A stretch of 64,000 bases of DNA, taken from assembly GCF_002091715.1 (NCBI RefSeq), contig NZ_BDAG01000021.1:47033-111032 (forward strand). The letters run 5' to 3'. Each line of letters starts with the position of its first letter. Position 1 is the stretch's first letter. Shown here in pieces: positions 24,203 to 32,247 of this stretch. A model generated the notes under the pieces. That model ran no database searches. It was not told the origin of the DNA and saw nothing but the letters and a program-made list of their open reading frames with translations. This stretch comes from Pseudomonas migulae NBRC 103157. Its GTDB lineage: Bacteria; Pseudomonadota; Gammaproteobacteria; Pseudomonadales; Pseudomonadaceae. The translations under genes and the position numbers were made by a program.

Positions 24203-25092
24203 TGCATAACCTTATTCGTACTGGCCCGTTCCAGCGCACGTGGCGCCCACGGGAAGAGAGCTTCGATTTGAGTACCTTTGCCCGGCTCGCTGGTCACGCT
24301 CAGGGTGCCGCCCAACTGGTCGATCCGTTCCGACATCCCGGCCATTCCACGTTGTCCCTCACGGCCGGGATCCGTCGCCGGCGCGAAACCCTGGCCGTCA
24401 TCGCTGATCAACAGCGTCAGGCCTTGAGGCTGGCGTTGCAGGCGAACCAACAGATTTTTCGCTTCGGCATGACGCAATATATTGGTCACCGCTTCCTGGG
24501 TGATTCGAAAGGCGGCGACGGCCATTTCTTCCGGTATGCCGGTCAATCGTGAGTGGCACTCCAGGCTCCAGTGCACCTGCGTATTAGCCAGCGTCTTGAG
24601 CAAATGCGCACGCAGACTGGCTTCCAGCCCAAGGCTGGTCAGCTGCCTGGGATTGAGAATGGCCGATACATCACGAACTTTTGTCAGGGTTTCTTCCAGC
24701 GTGTCACAGAGCGTCGCGCATTGATCTTGCAGCTCTTCGGGCATTCGGCGTTTGAGCCATTCACTTTGAAGTTTCGCCGCAGTCAGTAACTGGCCGATAT
24801 CGTCATGCAGTTCCCGACTGAGCCGGTGACGTTCGTTTTCCTGAACCTTCAATAATCGGTCGGCCAGCTCTTGTGGTTCGAACTTTATAGATTTACGCGA
24901 GAGGCAATACTGCACCAGGACGCAAGCCAGCGCCGCAATATTGAGCAGCAGCAGACTGAGTGGCAGGCGTATGGACAGGCTATAGATCGCCAGACTGCCG
25001 AGCGCCGAGCAGGTACACAGCAACAGCGTGAACCGGCGCGCGTTTTCTCGGGAGGGTGGCCACGTGGTGATTGACTTGAGGCTGGCGTACAT
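24199..25092 (-). CDS. NarX/UhpB-type sensor histidine kinase
   Basis: A 297-residue kinase: two or three membrane helices in the first ~65 residues (LLLCTCSALGSLAIYSLSI and LLLLNIAALACVLVQYCL) with almost no periplasmic loop, then a HisKA_3 domain with the phospho-acceptor histidine in NERHRLSRELHDDIGQLL, and an HATPase domain (QEAVTNILRHAEA, ISDDGQGFA, GMAGMSERIDQLGG). Such a small sensor part suggests detection within the membrane or by a partner. The ATG at 25092 is preferred to a TTG at 25107; neither has a clear ribosome site. It forms an operon with the regulator downstream. Confidence 0.85.
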   Translation of the reverse strand: MYASLKSITTWPPSRENARRFTLLLCTCSALGSLAIYSLSIRLPLSLLLLNIAALACVLVQYCLSRKSIKFEPQELADRLLKVQENERHRLSRELHDDIGQLLTAAKLQSEWLKRRMPEELQDQCATLCDTLEETLTKVRDVSAILNPRQLTSLGLEASLRAHLLKTLANTQVHWSLECHSRLTGIPEEMAVAAFRITQEAVTNILRHAEAKNLLVRLQRQPQGLTLLISDDGQGFAPATDPGREGQRGMAGMSERIDQLGGTLSVTSEPGKGTQIEALFPWAPRALERASTNKVMH

Positions 25093-25432
25093 AGCGGATG
25101 GAGCCAATGGATGTTCGCTGCGGGCAGACCGGTCATGTTGACTGACGGGTCTCTGTCTGAGTCACTCTGCCATTAATTGACGTCAACTAATGGGCGGCAT
25201 AATACCACTTAAGAAACCGTTGGTCGCGTTTGGTATATATGTCCGTACAGTCAGGAAATTATGGATTTGGACGTTAGTTCCACAATGGAAAATGTTTGGC
25301 GGCAGGAGAGGGGTATTTGTATTGAGCTGTCGTTGACAGATATGAAGTATTCAATTGCGACATGAGCGTGCTCAAGTTAAAGAGTGGCTTCATGGCAATA
25401 ACAATACGAGCTATCGCGTAGTTATCAGAAAA
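25093..25432. other. AT-rich intergenic region upstream of the kinase gene
   Basis: 340 bp with no credible gene. It contains the perfect palindrome TTGACGTCAA at 25177-25186, about 90 bp before the kinase start, which could be an operator. I see nothing else definite in it. The lower GC content fits a regulatory region. Confidence 0.4.
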
Positions 25433-25900
25433 TTAAGCCTGTTGTTCCGAAAAAGAAACGAGCCTGAACGGTTTTGAGTGGGCGGGTGGCTGAAACTGGC
25501 TTTGTCCGACCTGAAAGGCAAAGGCCTCGATCAGCGATGTCTGTTCGCTGTCATCCAGGCTGAGCTGGCCGGTGTTTTGATCGATCAGTTCGAGCTGCCA
25601 CGCCATCAATGTGAAACAGTCTTTCAGCGCGCTCAATGCCTGATCATGCAGGTCTACGTGATTCTGGGCATGATTCAGCAGGCCGTGAATGTGCAGCGAA
25701 AACTCCGAAACCGCGACCAAAGCCAGGGCGTCAGCCTTGTTGGCCAGTTTGAGGAGGGTGCTCATCATGCAGTCGATGGCGTCCTTGTCATTGCTGATCA
25801 GTTGCAGATGGCTCAGGCATTCCTCGGATTTGGCCAGGAGCGTTTCAGCCTCGACCAGAAACACCGGGAGTCGCTGGGCCCACTCTTTATGGTTCGGCAT
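25433..25900 (-). CDS. Helical protein resembling a CheA P1/Hpt domain without its histidine
   Basis: A 155-residue soluble helical protein. The pattern FLVEAETLLAKSEECLSHLQ, then a central helix with STLLKLANKADALALVAVSE, then FSLHIHGLLNHAQ, follows the helix order of a CheA-type Hpt (P1) domain, but at the place of the HxLKGxA motif it reads LLKLANKA, so the phosphorylatable histidine is missing. This reading is by eye. The ATG at 25900 has a strong GGAGATAAGC ribosome site. It is divergent from cheV, sharing a 462 bp upstream region. It could bind a chemotaxis response regulator without phosphorylating it, or be an unrelated helical protein. Confidence 0.55.
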   Translation of the reverse strand: MPNHKEWAQRLPVFLVEAETLLAKSEECLSHLQLISNDKDAIDCMMSTLLKLANKADALALVAVSEFSLHIHGLLNHAQNHVDLHDQALSALKDCFTLMAWQLELIDQNTGQLSLDDSEQTSLIEAFAFQVGQSQFQPPAHSKPFRLVSFSEQQA

Positions 25901-26293
25901 GCTTATCTCCACAACGTCATGTCAAATGAGGGAATGTCGTGTGTGTCGGCCAGGACCATCAGGGCCCCGACGTTGCAGTGCCGTTGTGAGATCGCGCTCC
26001 GGCCGGCGCGGATGCAGGCAGGGGAATTCGAGAGGGTGGATGGCCACTGACCTGCGATCACACACAAAAGCCTGACTCCGTTCATGCAATGAGAATGGCG
26101 TCACATTAATGGCTATTGGATATTGCGAATATCAGGTTGGGCCTGATTGTTACTAGGGGAATCCCTTACACAGGGGAACCTAACGTGCGAACTGTTGTCG
26201 CGCCGCAGGGAGTGAAGCAGATGAATTGAGGTGTCCAGTAAAGCATGATGTTAATGTGACATCAATGCCTGCGCGTGGCATTTTGTATGGGGG
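25901..26293. other. Divergent upstream region of the P1-like gene and cheV
   Basis: About 390 bp without a credible gene. It holds the partly palindromic stretch TAGGGGAATCCCTTACA at 26154-26170, of a type that LuxR-family regulators could bind. No other convincing element was found apart from the FliA promoter listed separately. Confidence 0.35.
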
Positions 26294-26320
26294 TCAAGGT
26301 CCGGCAAAAACAGCCGATAA
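26294..26320 (+). promoter_or_regulatory. FliA (sigma-28) promoter of cheV
   Basis: A -35 element TCAAGGTC at 26294-26301 and a -10 element GCCGATAA at 26313-26320 are separated by 11 bases, an excellent match to the flagellar/chemotaxis sigma factor consensus. The cheV ATG lies 43 bp further on. This places cheV in the late flagellar regulon. Confidence 0.8.
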
Positions 26321-26362
26321 CCTTCTTTAGTGAATTCATCCGAACAAGCTCAGGAGTCATTG

Positions 26363-27298
26363 ATGGCCGGCATTCTCGACACGGTAGACCAACGCACGCA
26401 ACTGGTGGGTGAGAATCGCCTGGAAATTCTCATGTTCCGCTTGGCTGGGCGGCAATTGTTCGCGATCAACGTTTTCAAGGTGCAGGAAGTGTTGCAGCTG
26501 CCGAAGCTGACCCTGATGCCCCAGCGCCATCCGTTTGTCTGCGGTGTAGTCAACCTGCGTGGTCAGACGCTCCCGGTGATTGACCTGTCTCAGGCCATCG
26601 GCATGCGTCCGCTGGTGCCAAGCCCGACCAGTACGATCATCGTCACCGAATACAACCGCTCGGTGCAGGCGTTCCTGGTGGGTGGCGTGGACCGCATCGT
26701 CAACATGAACTGGGAAGCTATTCTGCCGCCCCCGACCAGCGCCGGCCGCCAGCATTACCTGACTGCCATCAGCAAGGTCGATGATCAGCTGGTGGAAATC
26801 ATTGACGTCGAAAAAGTCCTCGCCGAAATCGTCCCGTACAACGCCAAGGTGTCCCGCGACAAGCTCGACGATCCGGTCCTGGAGCGCGCCCGTGGCCGCG
26901 AAGTGCTGTTGGTGGACGACTCCAACGTGGCGCTCTCGCAATTGCGCGACACCCTCGGCCAGTTGGGCGTGAAGATGCACATCGCCAGCGACGGCTTGAA
27001 AGCGCTGAACATGCTCAAGGGCTGGGCCGATACCGGCGTGAACATGACCGACAAGCTGCTGATGGTCTTCACCGACGCAGAAATGCCGGAAATGGACGGC
27101 TATCGCCTGACCACCGAGATCCGTAACGATCCGCGTCTGCGTGGTCTTTACGTTGTGCTGCACACGTCGCTGTCCGGCAGCTTCAACGACTCGATGGTGA
27201 AGAAGGTCGGTTGCGACAACTTCCTCTCCAAATTCCAGCCGGACAAACTGGTCGACGTGGTGCGCCAGCGCCTGATGCTCGACGAAGTGCCTGCCTGA
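26363..27298 (+). CDS. cheV: Chemotaxis coupling protein CheV (CheW domain plus receiver)
   Basis: A 311-residue protein. Residues ~25-165 form a CheW domain (LEILMFRLAGRQLFAINVFK, VCGVVNLRGQTLPVIDL), and residues ~180-305 a receiver with VLLVDDSNVA, phospho-acceptor Asp in VFTDAEMPEMDGY, and Lys in NFLSKFQPDK. CheV couples chemoreceptors to CheA and tunes adaptation by phosphorylation. The ATG at 26363 has AGGAG 8-12 bases upstream; a GTG 11 codons earlier is less likely. A FliA promoter stands upstream, and a CheA-P1-like gene is divergent. A REP doublet follows. Confidence 0.9.
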   Translation: MAGILDTVDQRTQLVGENRLEILMFRLAGRQLFAINVFKVQEVLQLPKLTLMPQRHPFVCGVVNLRGQTLPVIDLSQAIGMRPLVPSPTSTIIVTEYNRSVQAFLVGGVDRIVNMNWEAILPPPTSAGRQHYLTAISKVDDQLVEIIDVEKVLAEIVPYNAKVSRDKLDDPVLERARGREVLLVDDSNVALSQLRDTLGQLGVKMHIASDGLKALNMLKGWADTGVNMTDKLLMVFTDAEMPEMDGYRLTTEIRNDPRLRGLYVVLHTSLSGSFNDSMVKKVGCDNFLSKFQPDKLVDVVRQRLMLDEVPA

Positions 27299-27329
27299 TA
27301 ACGATTCAAAGGCTAGCCACGGTCAAACT

Positions 27330-27416
27330 GTGGGAGCGGGCTTGCTCGCGAAGGCGGTTTACAGTCAACATTTATGTCGACTGTTCCACCGCTTTCGCGA
27401 GCAAGTTCGCTCCCAC
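27330..27416. repeat. REP doublet (REPIN-like) after cheV
   Basis: GTGGGAGCGGGCTTGCTCGC at 27330-27349 and its near reverse complement ending at 27416 face each other across about 45 bases. The spacer contains its own smaller inverted repeat around CAGTCAACATTTATGTCGAC. Confidence 0.8.
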
Positions 27417-27502
27417 TAGGTGTGCATTATTCAATTCTCAATCTTTGATTCGGCGATCAAGCTCATATAGGGTGGCGTTTTTTGCCCACTAGGGAGCTGG
27501 AC

Positions 27503-28309
27503 ATGCTGCGTCTGAGCGCGCTTTATCGTTTTCCGTTGAAATCCGGCATGGGCGAGTCCCTGCAACAGGTTAGCCTCGACAAACTGGGGCTGGATGGGGA
27601 TCGACGCTGGATGCTGGTGGACGAGGCCAGCGGGCGCTTCCTGACCCAGCGTGCGGTGGCGCAGATGAGTCAGTTGTCGGCATTGTGGAATTCCGACGGT
27701 GGCTTGACCCTCTGCGCTCCGGGCCGTTCGCCGATCGATATCGCCTTGCCCGACAGTGACGCTGAGCTGCGTGGCGTGACCATCTGGCGCGACACCTTGC
27801 GCGTCCCCGATGCCGGTGACGAGGCGGGTGCCTGGGTAAGCCAATTCATCGGCAAGCCGACTCGCCTGGTGCAAGTACCGCTGGATCGCGCGCGTACCAC
27901 TCAGGCGGGCTATGGCAAGGATGATGACCAGGTCGCGTTCGCCGATGGCTTCCCGTTGTTGCTGATCGGGCAGGCATCTCTGGAAGATCTTTCGCAACGC
28001 GTCGGGCGCCCGTTGGAAATGCTGCGCTTTCGGCCGAATCTGGTCATCGAGGGCAGTGAGGCGTACGCCGAGGATGGCTGGAAGCGTATCCGCATCGGCG
28101 ATGTCGAGTTCCGCGTGGTCAAGCCGTGTTCACGTTGCATTCTGACTACCATCGATCCGCAAACCGGTTTGCGCAGCGATGACCGTGAACCGCTCGCAAC
28201 CTTGCAGAAGTACCGTGCTCAGGAAGACGGCGCGATGTTCGGCCAGAATCTGGTCAACGATGGCAATGGCCAACTCGAAGTCGGCATGCCGGTCACGGTG
28301 CTGGAATAA
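27503..28309 (+). CDS. MOSC-domain protein (YcbX-like)
   Basis: A 268-residue protein with an N-terminal beta-barrel (LSALYRFPLKSGMGES, GDRRWMLVDE) and a C-terminal MOSC domain containing the conserved cysteine motif VVKPCSRCILTTIDPQTG. E. coli YcbX is the close model: a molybdenum cofactor enzyme reducing N-hydroxylated bases; YcbX carries an extra ferredoxin domain that is absent here. The ATG at 27503 has AGGGAGCTGG upstream. It ends just before a strong terminator. Confidence 0.85.
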   Translation: MLRLSALYRFPLKSGMGESLQQVSLDKLGLDGDRRWMLVDEASGRFLTQRAVAQMSQLSALWNSDGGLTLCAPGRSPIDIALPDSDAELRGVTIWRDTLRVPDAGDEAGAWVSQFIGKPTRLVQVPLDRARTTQAGYGKDDDQVAFADGFPLLLIGQASLEDLSQRVGRPLEMLRFRPNLVIEGSEAYAEDGWKRIRIGDVEFRVVKPCSRCILTTIDPQTGLRSDDREPLATLQKYRAQEDGAMFGQNLVNDGNGQLEVGMPVTVLE

Positions 28310-28322
28310 ACGACCCTGAATG

Positions 28323-28360
28323 AAAAATGCCCGTGTCCAAGAACACGGGCATTTTTTTTT
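28323..28360. terminator. Intrinsic terminator
   Basis: AAAATGCCCGTGT, a short loop and ACACGGGCATTTTTTTTT: a 10-12 bp stem with a long T-run after the MOSC gene; A-run on the other side lets it also end the convergent ppnP gene. Confidence 0.92.
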
Positions 28361-28381
28361 ACGCTGTGAAAACCCGGGGTT

Positions 28382-28666
28382 TTAGCCGCGGTATTCGCAC
28401 AGGTAAGCGGTATCGACGGCCACTTTCAGCTGGAACTTGCTGTTGGCTGGCACGTTGAACTGGCTGCCGGCTTCGAAGGTTTCCCAGTCGGTGCTGTCCG
28501 GCAGTTTGACGGTCAGGGCGCCGGTTACCACGTGCATGATTTCACGCTGGCTGGTGCCGAATTCGTACTCGCCCGGAGCCATGACGCCGATGGTCGCCGG
28601 ACCTTCAGCGGTGCCAAAGGCGATCGACTTGACGGTGCCGTCGAAGTACTCGTTGACTTTAAACAT
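28382..28666 (-). CDS. ppnP: Pyrimidine/purine nucleoside phosphorylase
   Basis: A 94-residue single cupin-like barrel, the full length of the PpnP (YaiE, DUF1255) family. The start FKVNEYFDGTVKSIAF, then GVMAPGEYEFGTSQREIMHV and FNVPANSKFQLK are family signatures. The enzyme splits several nucleosides with phosphate to the free base and ribose-1-phosphate. The ATG at 28666 has CGAGGAATCGCCC upstream. It is a single gene, probably ended by the terminator at 28323-28360. Confidence 0.92.
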   Translation of the reverse strand: MFKVNEYFDGTVKSIAFGTAEGPATIGVMAPGEYEFGTSQREIMHVVTGALTVKLPDSTDWETFEAGSQFNVPANSKFQLKVAVDTAYLCEYRG

Positions 28667-28735
28667 GGGCGATTCCTCGAAAAGGGCTAAAAAGGGCCGG
28701 CCAGTATGCACAAGGCCTTTGGCGCCGTCACCTCT

Positions 28736-29278
28736 CTAGAGGGGCAGAATCAGTGGTAACAGACGCGCTGTATTGCGCGCATCCTCCAGCGCCCGGTGCT
28801 GCTGGCCGGTGAACTGCATGCCCGCCAGCTGCAGCGCACCGTTGAGCCCCAGCGGGCGTTCCAGGCGTCGGGCCTTGGCAAAGCGCTGTTTGAGGTTCAT
28901 GTGCGGCACGCGGCTCAGTTCGCTGTCGAGTTGCAGCTTCTGCCATTCCTGCAGCAGTTGCTTGCGATCGTAATCGCCCCAGCTGGCCCAGCCTTCAAGG
29001 CGTGAATGATGTTGGCCGAGCCAGCGTTCGAAGGCTGGCCAGACCTCGGTCAGCGGCTGTGCGCTGTCGATATTGGCCTGGGTGATGCGGGTCAGCTCGC
29101 GGCAAAACGGCGTGAGCAGGGGCCGGCGCAACGGGCGCACGAAACGCTGGAAATGATCCAGCTCCCGACCCTGGCGGTCCACCAGCGTGGCACCGATTTC
29201 GATGATTTCCATTTCTGTAACCGGCCAACCCCCTTCATCGGTGGTGGCTTCCAGATCAATGACCAGCCAGTGAGGCAT
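28736..29278 (-). CDS. DEDDh 3'-5' exonuclease (ERI-1/KapD-like)
   Basis: A 180-residue exonuclease. Metal ligands of the DEDDh fold are visible: Asp and Glu in LVIDLEATTDEGG near residue 8, the middle Asp in WASWGDYDRKQL, and His and Asp in QQHRALEDARNTARL near the end. This type trims RNA or single-stranded DNA from the 3' end; the natural target is not evident. The ATG at 29278 has GGAACCCTG before it. It lies 71 bp downstream of atuF on the same strand but is probably not part of terpene metabolism. Confidence 0.85.
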   Translation of the reverse strand: MPHWLVIDLEATTDEGGWPVTEMEIIEIGATLVDRQGRELDHFQRFVRPLRRPLLTPFCRELTRITQANIDSAQPLTEVWPAFERWLGQHHSRLEGWASWGDYDRKQLLQEWQKLQLDSELSRVPHMNLKQRFAKARRLERPLGLNGALQLAGMQFTGQQHRALEDARNTARLLPLILPL

Positions 29279-29349
29279 TGCAGGGTTCCTGGTATCCGCG
29301 TCCTGATAGGGCTTGAGCGTAGCCAAACCCGGCGGATCCGCCTAGCGGC

Positions 29350-31311
29350 TTATTCGACCTCCAACAAAATCTGACGATTTTTCACCTGGTCGCCGACCCT
29401 GACCTGCAAACGTTTGAGCACGCCGTCGATGCCTGATTTCAACGGATGTTCCATTTTCATGGCTTCCAGCACCACCAGCAGCTGGCCTTTGCTGACCGTG
29501 CTGCCTTCAGTGACCAGCACATCGACGATGGCGCCGTCCATTGGCGCCTTGAGTGTGCCGGAGCTGGCGCTGGCCGCGCTGCTGACCAGCGCCTGTGTGC
29601 AATCCATCAGCCGCAGACTTCCGGGACGGGTGAAGAGCCAGAGTTCCCCGGCGTCGAGACGGTAGGCATGACGCCGGCGGATACCATCGATCTCCAGGCT
29701 GGCCCAGCGTCCGTCGCACTGGATGATGCTCAGTTCGAACGCCTGTCCGGCGGCTTCAACCCGGTACGGTTCGCCCGGCACCGCGTTCAATTGCACCGGC
29801 CAGTCCTGATCCTCCAGGCCGATGCGATAGTGCAGTGGCACACTGGCGTTATTGCGCCAACCGGCCAGCACGGCGGGATGAGCCTGGGCAGAAGCCTGAT
29901 AGAACAGCGCAGCAGCAATCGCCAGTTCTTCGGCGTCGGGTACATAAGGATGCAGGCAGGGATGGTCGGCAAAATACGTCGGAATGAACCCGGTGCTGAA
30001 CTCGCCACTGATGAATCGCGGATGTTCGAGCAGGCTGGCAAGCAGACGCTGATTACTGGCGAGGCCCAGCAAGACGCTGTCCTGCACCGCCCGCAGCAAC
30101 TTGCGCCGGGCTTCTTCACGGGTGGCACCATGGGCGATGATCTTGCCCAGCAACGGGTCGTAGAACGGGCTGACCTGCTGCCCCTCGATCAGGCCATGAT
30201 CGATCCGTGCGCCGCCCTGAGATGCCGGTTCCCAAGCCGCGATCCGCCCGGTTTGAGGCAGAAACGTTTGGGTCGGGTCTTCGGCGTACAAGCGCACTTC
30301 CATGGCATGGCCGCTGAGTTGCACCTGCTCCTGGCGCAACGGCAACGGCAGACCTTCGGCGACGTGCAGTTGCCAGGCCACCAGATCGAGGCCTGTGATC
30401 AGTTCTGTTACCGGGTGTTCCACTTGCAGCCGGGTGTTCATTTCCAGAAAGTAAAACTGTCCGCGTGCATCCAGCAGGAATTCCACGGTGCCAGCGCCGA
30501 CGTAGTTCACCGCGCGAGCGGCCTTTAATGCTGCTTCGCCCATGGCCTGACGCAATTCGGCGGTCATGACGGGGCAGGGCGCTTCCTCGATGACTTTCTG
30601 GTGGCGACGCTGGATCGAGCAGTCGCGTTCGCCGAGGTAGATCAAGTTGCCCTGTTGGTCGCCGAACAGTTGAACCTCAACGTGGCGCGGGTCGATCAAC
30701 GCTTGTTCGAGGATCAGCTCATCGCTGCCAAACCCATGCAATGCCTCGGAGCGTGCGGTGCGGATCTGCGCCAGCAACTCACTGGCCTCGTGCACCAGAC
30801 GCATGCCCCGTCCGCCACCGCCGGCACTGGCCTTGATCATCAGCGGAAAACCGATGCGTTCGGCTTCGCGGCTCAGGGTCGCATCGTCCTGCTCGGCGCC
30901 TTGATAGCCTTTGATGCACGGCACGCCGGCGTCGAGCATGGCGAGTTTCGACAGGCGCTTGCTGCCCATCAGTTCGATGGCTTCAGGGCTGGGGCCGATA
31001 AAGGTCAAGCCGGCGTCTCGGCAGGCGCGGGCGAACCCGGCGTTTTCCGAGAGGAAACCATAGCCGGGGTGGATCGCGTCGGCGCCGGTGCGGCGGGCGG
31101 CATCGAGGATGGCCGGGATGTTCAGATAGGATTGCTGCACCGGGGCCGGGCCGATGTTGATGGCTTCGTCGGCGATCTGTACGTGCAGCGCGTCGGCATC
31201 TGCGTCGCTGAACACGGCGACGGTGCGGTAGCCAAGGGCCTGGGCGGTGCGCTGGATGCGGCAGGCGATTTCACCGCGGTTGGCGATCAGGATTTTTTTT
31301 AGGGCGGGCAT
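29350..31311 (-). CDS. atuF: Geranyl-CoA carboxylase, biotin-containing alpha subunit
   Basis: A 653-residue biotin carboxylase subunit: ATP-grasp biotin carboxylase domain (ILIANRGEIACRI, GYGFLSENAGFA, ASAGGGGRGMRLVHEASE, EMNTRLQVEHPVTE), a linker region, and a C-terminal biotinyl domain whose LEAMKMEH motif carries the biotin lysine at residue 619. It activates bicarbonate on biotin for transfer by AtuC to geranyl-CoA. By sequence alone it could be a methylcrotonyl-CoA carboxylase subunit; the atuABCDE neighbours and atuR decide the name. The ATG at 31311 follows GAAGACCCTG. A 138 bp gap holding a REP doublet separates it from atuE. Confidence 0.85.
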   Translation of the reverse strand: MPALKKILIANRGEIACRIQRTAQALGYRTVAVFSDADADALHVQIADEAINIGPAPVQQSYLNIPAILDAARRTGADAIHPGYGFLSENAGFARACRDAGLTFIGPSPEAIELMGSKRLSKLAMLDAGVPCIKGYQGAEQDDATLSREAERIGFPLMIKASAGGGGRGMRLVHEASELLAQIRTARSEALHGFGSDELILEQALIDPRHVEVQLFGDQQGNLIYLGERDCSIQRRHQKVIEEAPCPVMTAELRQAMGEAALKAARAVNYVGAGTVEFLLDARGQFYFLEMNTRLQVEHPVTELITGLDLVAWQLHVAEGLPLPLRQEQVQLSGHAMEVRLYAEDPTQTFLPQTGRIAAWEPASQGGARIDHGLIEGQQVSPFYDPLLGKIIAHGATREEARRKLLRAVQDSVLLGLASNQRLLASLLEHPRFISGEFSTGFIPTYFADHPCLHPYVPDAEELAIAAALFYQASAQAHPAVLAGWRNNASVPLHYRIGLEDQDWPVQLNAVPGEPYRVEAAGQAFELSIIQCDGRWASLEIDGIRRRHAYRLDAGELWLFTRPGSLRLMDCTQALVSSAASASSGTLKAPMDGAIVDVLVTEGSTVSKGQLLVVLEAMKMEHPLKSGIDGVLKRLQVRVGDQVKNRQILLEVE

Positions 31312-31349
31312 CAGGGTCTTCGCTCAAGTTGTTCGGTGAAAGTGATGGC

Positions 31350-31447
31350 CTCATCGCGGGCAAGCCCGCTCCCACAATGGATCTCGGGTGTGTCCAGAAA
31401 TGAATGACCGCTGGAGATCCCTGTGGGAGCGGGCTTGCCCGCGATGC
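31350..31447. repeat. REP doublet (REPIN-like) inside the atu operon
   Basis: ATCGCGGGCAAGCCCGCTCC near 31353-31372 and GGAGCGGGCTTGCCCGCGAT near 31426-31445 face each other in the gap between atuE and atuF. Confidence 0.82.
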
Positions 31448-31449
31448 TT

Positions 31450-32247
31450 TTAGGAGGCCCACCCCGGTTTACGCTTCTGCACGAAAGCCATGGTCCCTTC
31501 GACCCCTTCAGCCCCGGTCACCGCCTCACTGAACCAATCAGCCGCTTCATCCAGCAACGCGTCCGAAGGCTGCCCGGCACTCGCCAGCAACAGTTTTTTG
31601 GTCGTCGCATTCGCCCCCGGCGCGCAGCACAACACATGGGCCAGGACTTCATCGAGACGCTCGGCCAGCGCTTGCGCGTCATGCTCGACAAAGTGCACCA
31701 GCCCCATGCGCCGGGCGTGGGTGCCATCAAATCGCGATGCAGTCAGTGCCAACCGTCGAGCCTGGGTCAAACCGATGCGCTGAACCACAAACGGCGCGAT
31801 CTGCGCGGGCAGCAAGCCGAGGCTGGTTTCCGGCAGACCGAATTGCGCCTGGTGGTCCGCCAGGGCGACATCGCTGACGCACGCAAGCCCCAATCCACCG
31901 CCGAGCACCGCGCCTTGCAGCACCGTGATTACCACTTGCGGCGCGTGCTGTACTTCCTGCAACAGTGCGCCAAACGCCCGATTCAAATCACGGTACGACG
32001 ACGGTCCCTGGGCTCGGGCATTGGCCATGTCCTTGATGTCACCCCCGGCGCAGAAGTGCCCGCCGGCACCGCCGATCACCAGGGCCCGAATCTCACGGTC
32101 ATCGCGCACTGCAGACAGCACCGAACGCAACTCGGCGACCATCTGCAAGCTCATGGCATTGCGGCTTTCCGGTCGGTTGAGGGTGATGTGCAGCACGCCG
32201 TTATGCGGTTCGAGCAACAACGTCTGGCAAACCGGGAGGGTGCTCAT
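31450..32247 (-). CDS. atuE: Isohexenylglutaconyl-CoA hydratase (crotonase family)
   Basis: A 265-residue crotonase-fold protein: ITLNRPESRNAMSLQMV near the N-terminus, the oxyanion-hole segment GGHFCAGGDIKDMA, and LQGAVLGGGLGLACVSDVA. In the terpene pathway it hydrates isohexenylglutaconyl-CoA, the product of the carboxylase, to the 3-hydroxy-isohexenylglutaryl-CoA. Its ATG overlaps the stop of atuD by four bases. The specific name depends on operon context; the fold alone would allow methylglutaconyl-CoA hydratase. Confidence 0.85.
   Translation of the reverse strand: MSTLPVCQTLLLEPHNGVLHITLNRPESRNAMSLQMVAELRSVLSAVRDDREIRALVIGGAGGHFCAGGDIKDMANARAQGPSSYRDLNRAFGALLQEVQHAPQVVITVLQGAVLGGGLGLACVSDVALADHQAQFGLPETSLGLLPAQIAPFVVQRIGLTQARRLALTASRFDGTHARRMGLVHFVEHDAQALAERLDEVLAHVLCCAPGANATTKKLLLASAGQPSDALLDEAADWFSEAVTGAEGVEGTMAFVQKRKPGWAS

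Noticed and set aside
25922..26104. Short frames of about 60 codons in the cheV upstream gap
   Set aside because: They lack ribosome sites and conserved features and overlap one another in different frames.
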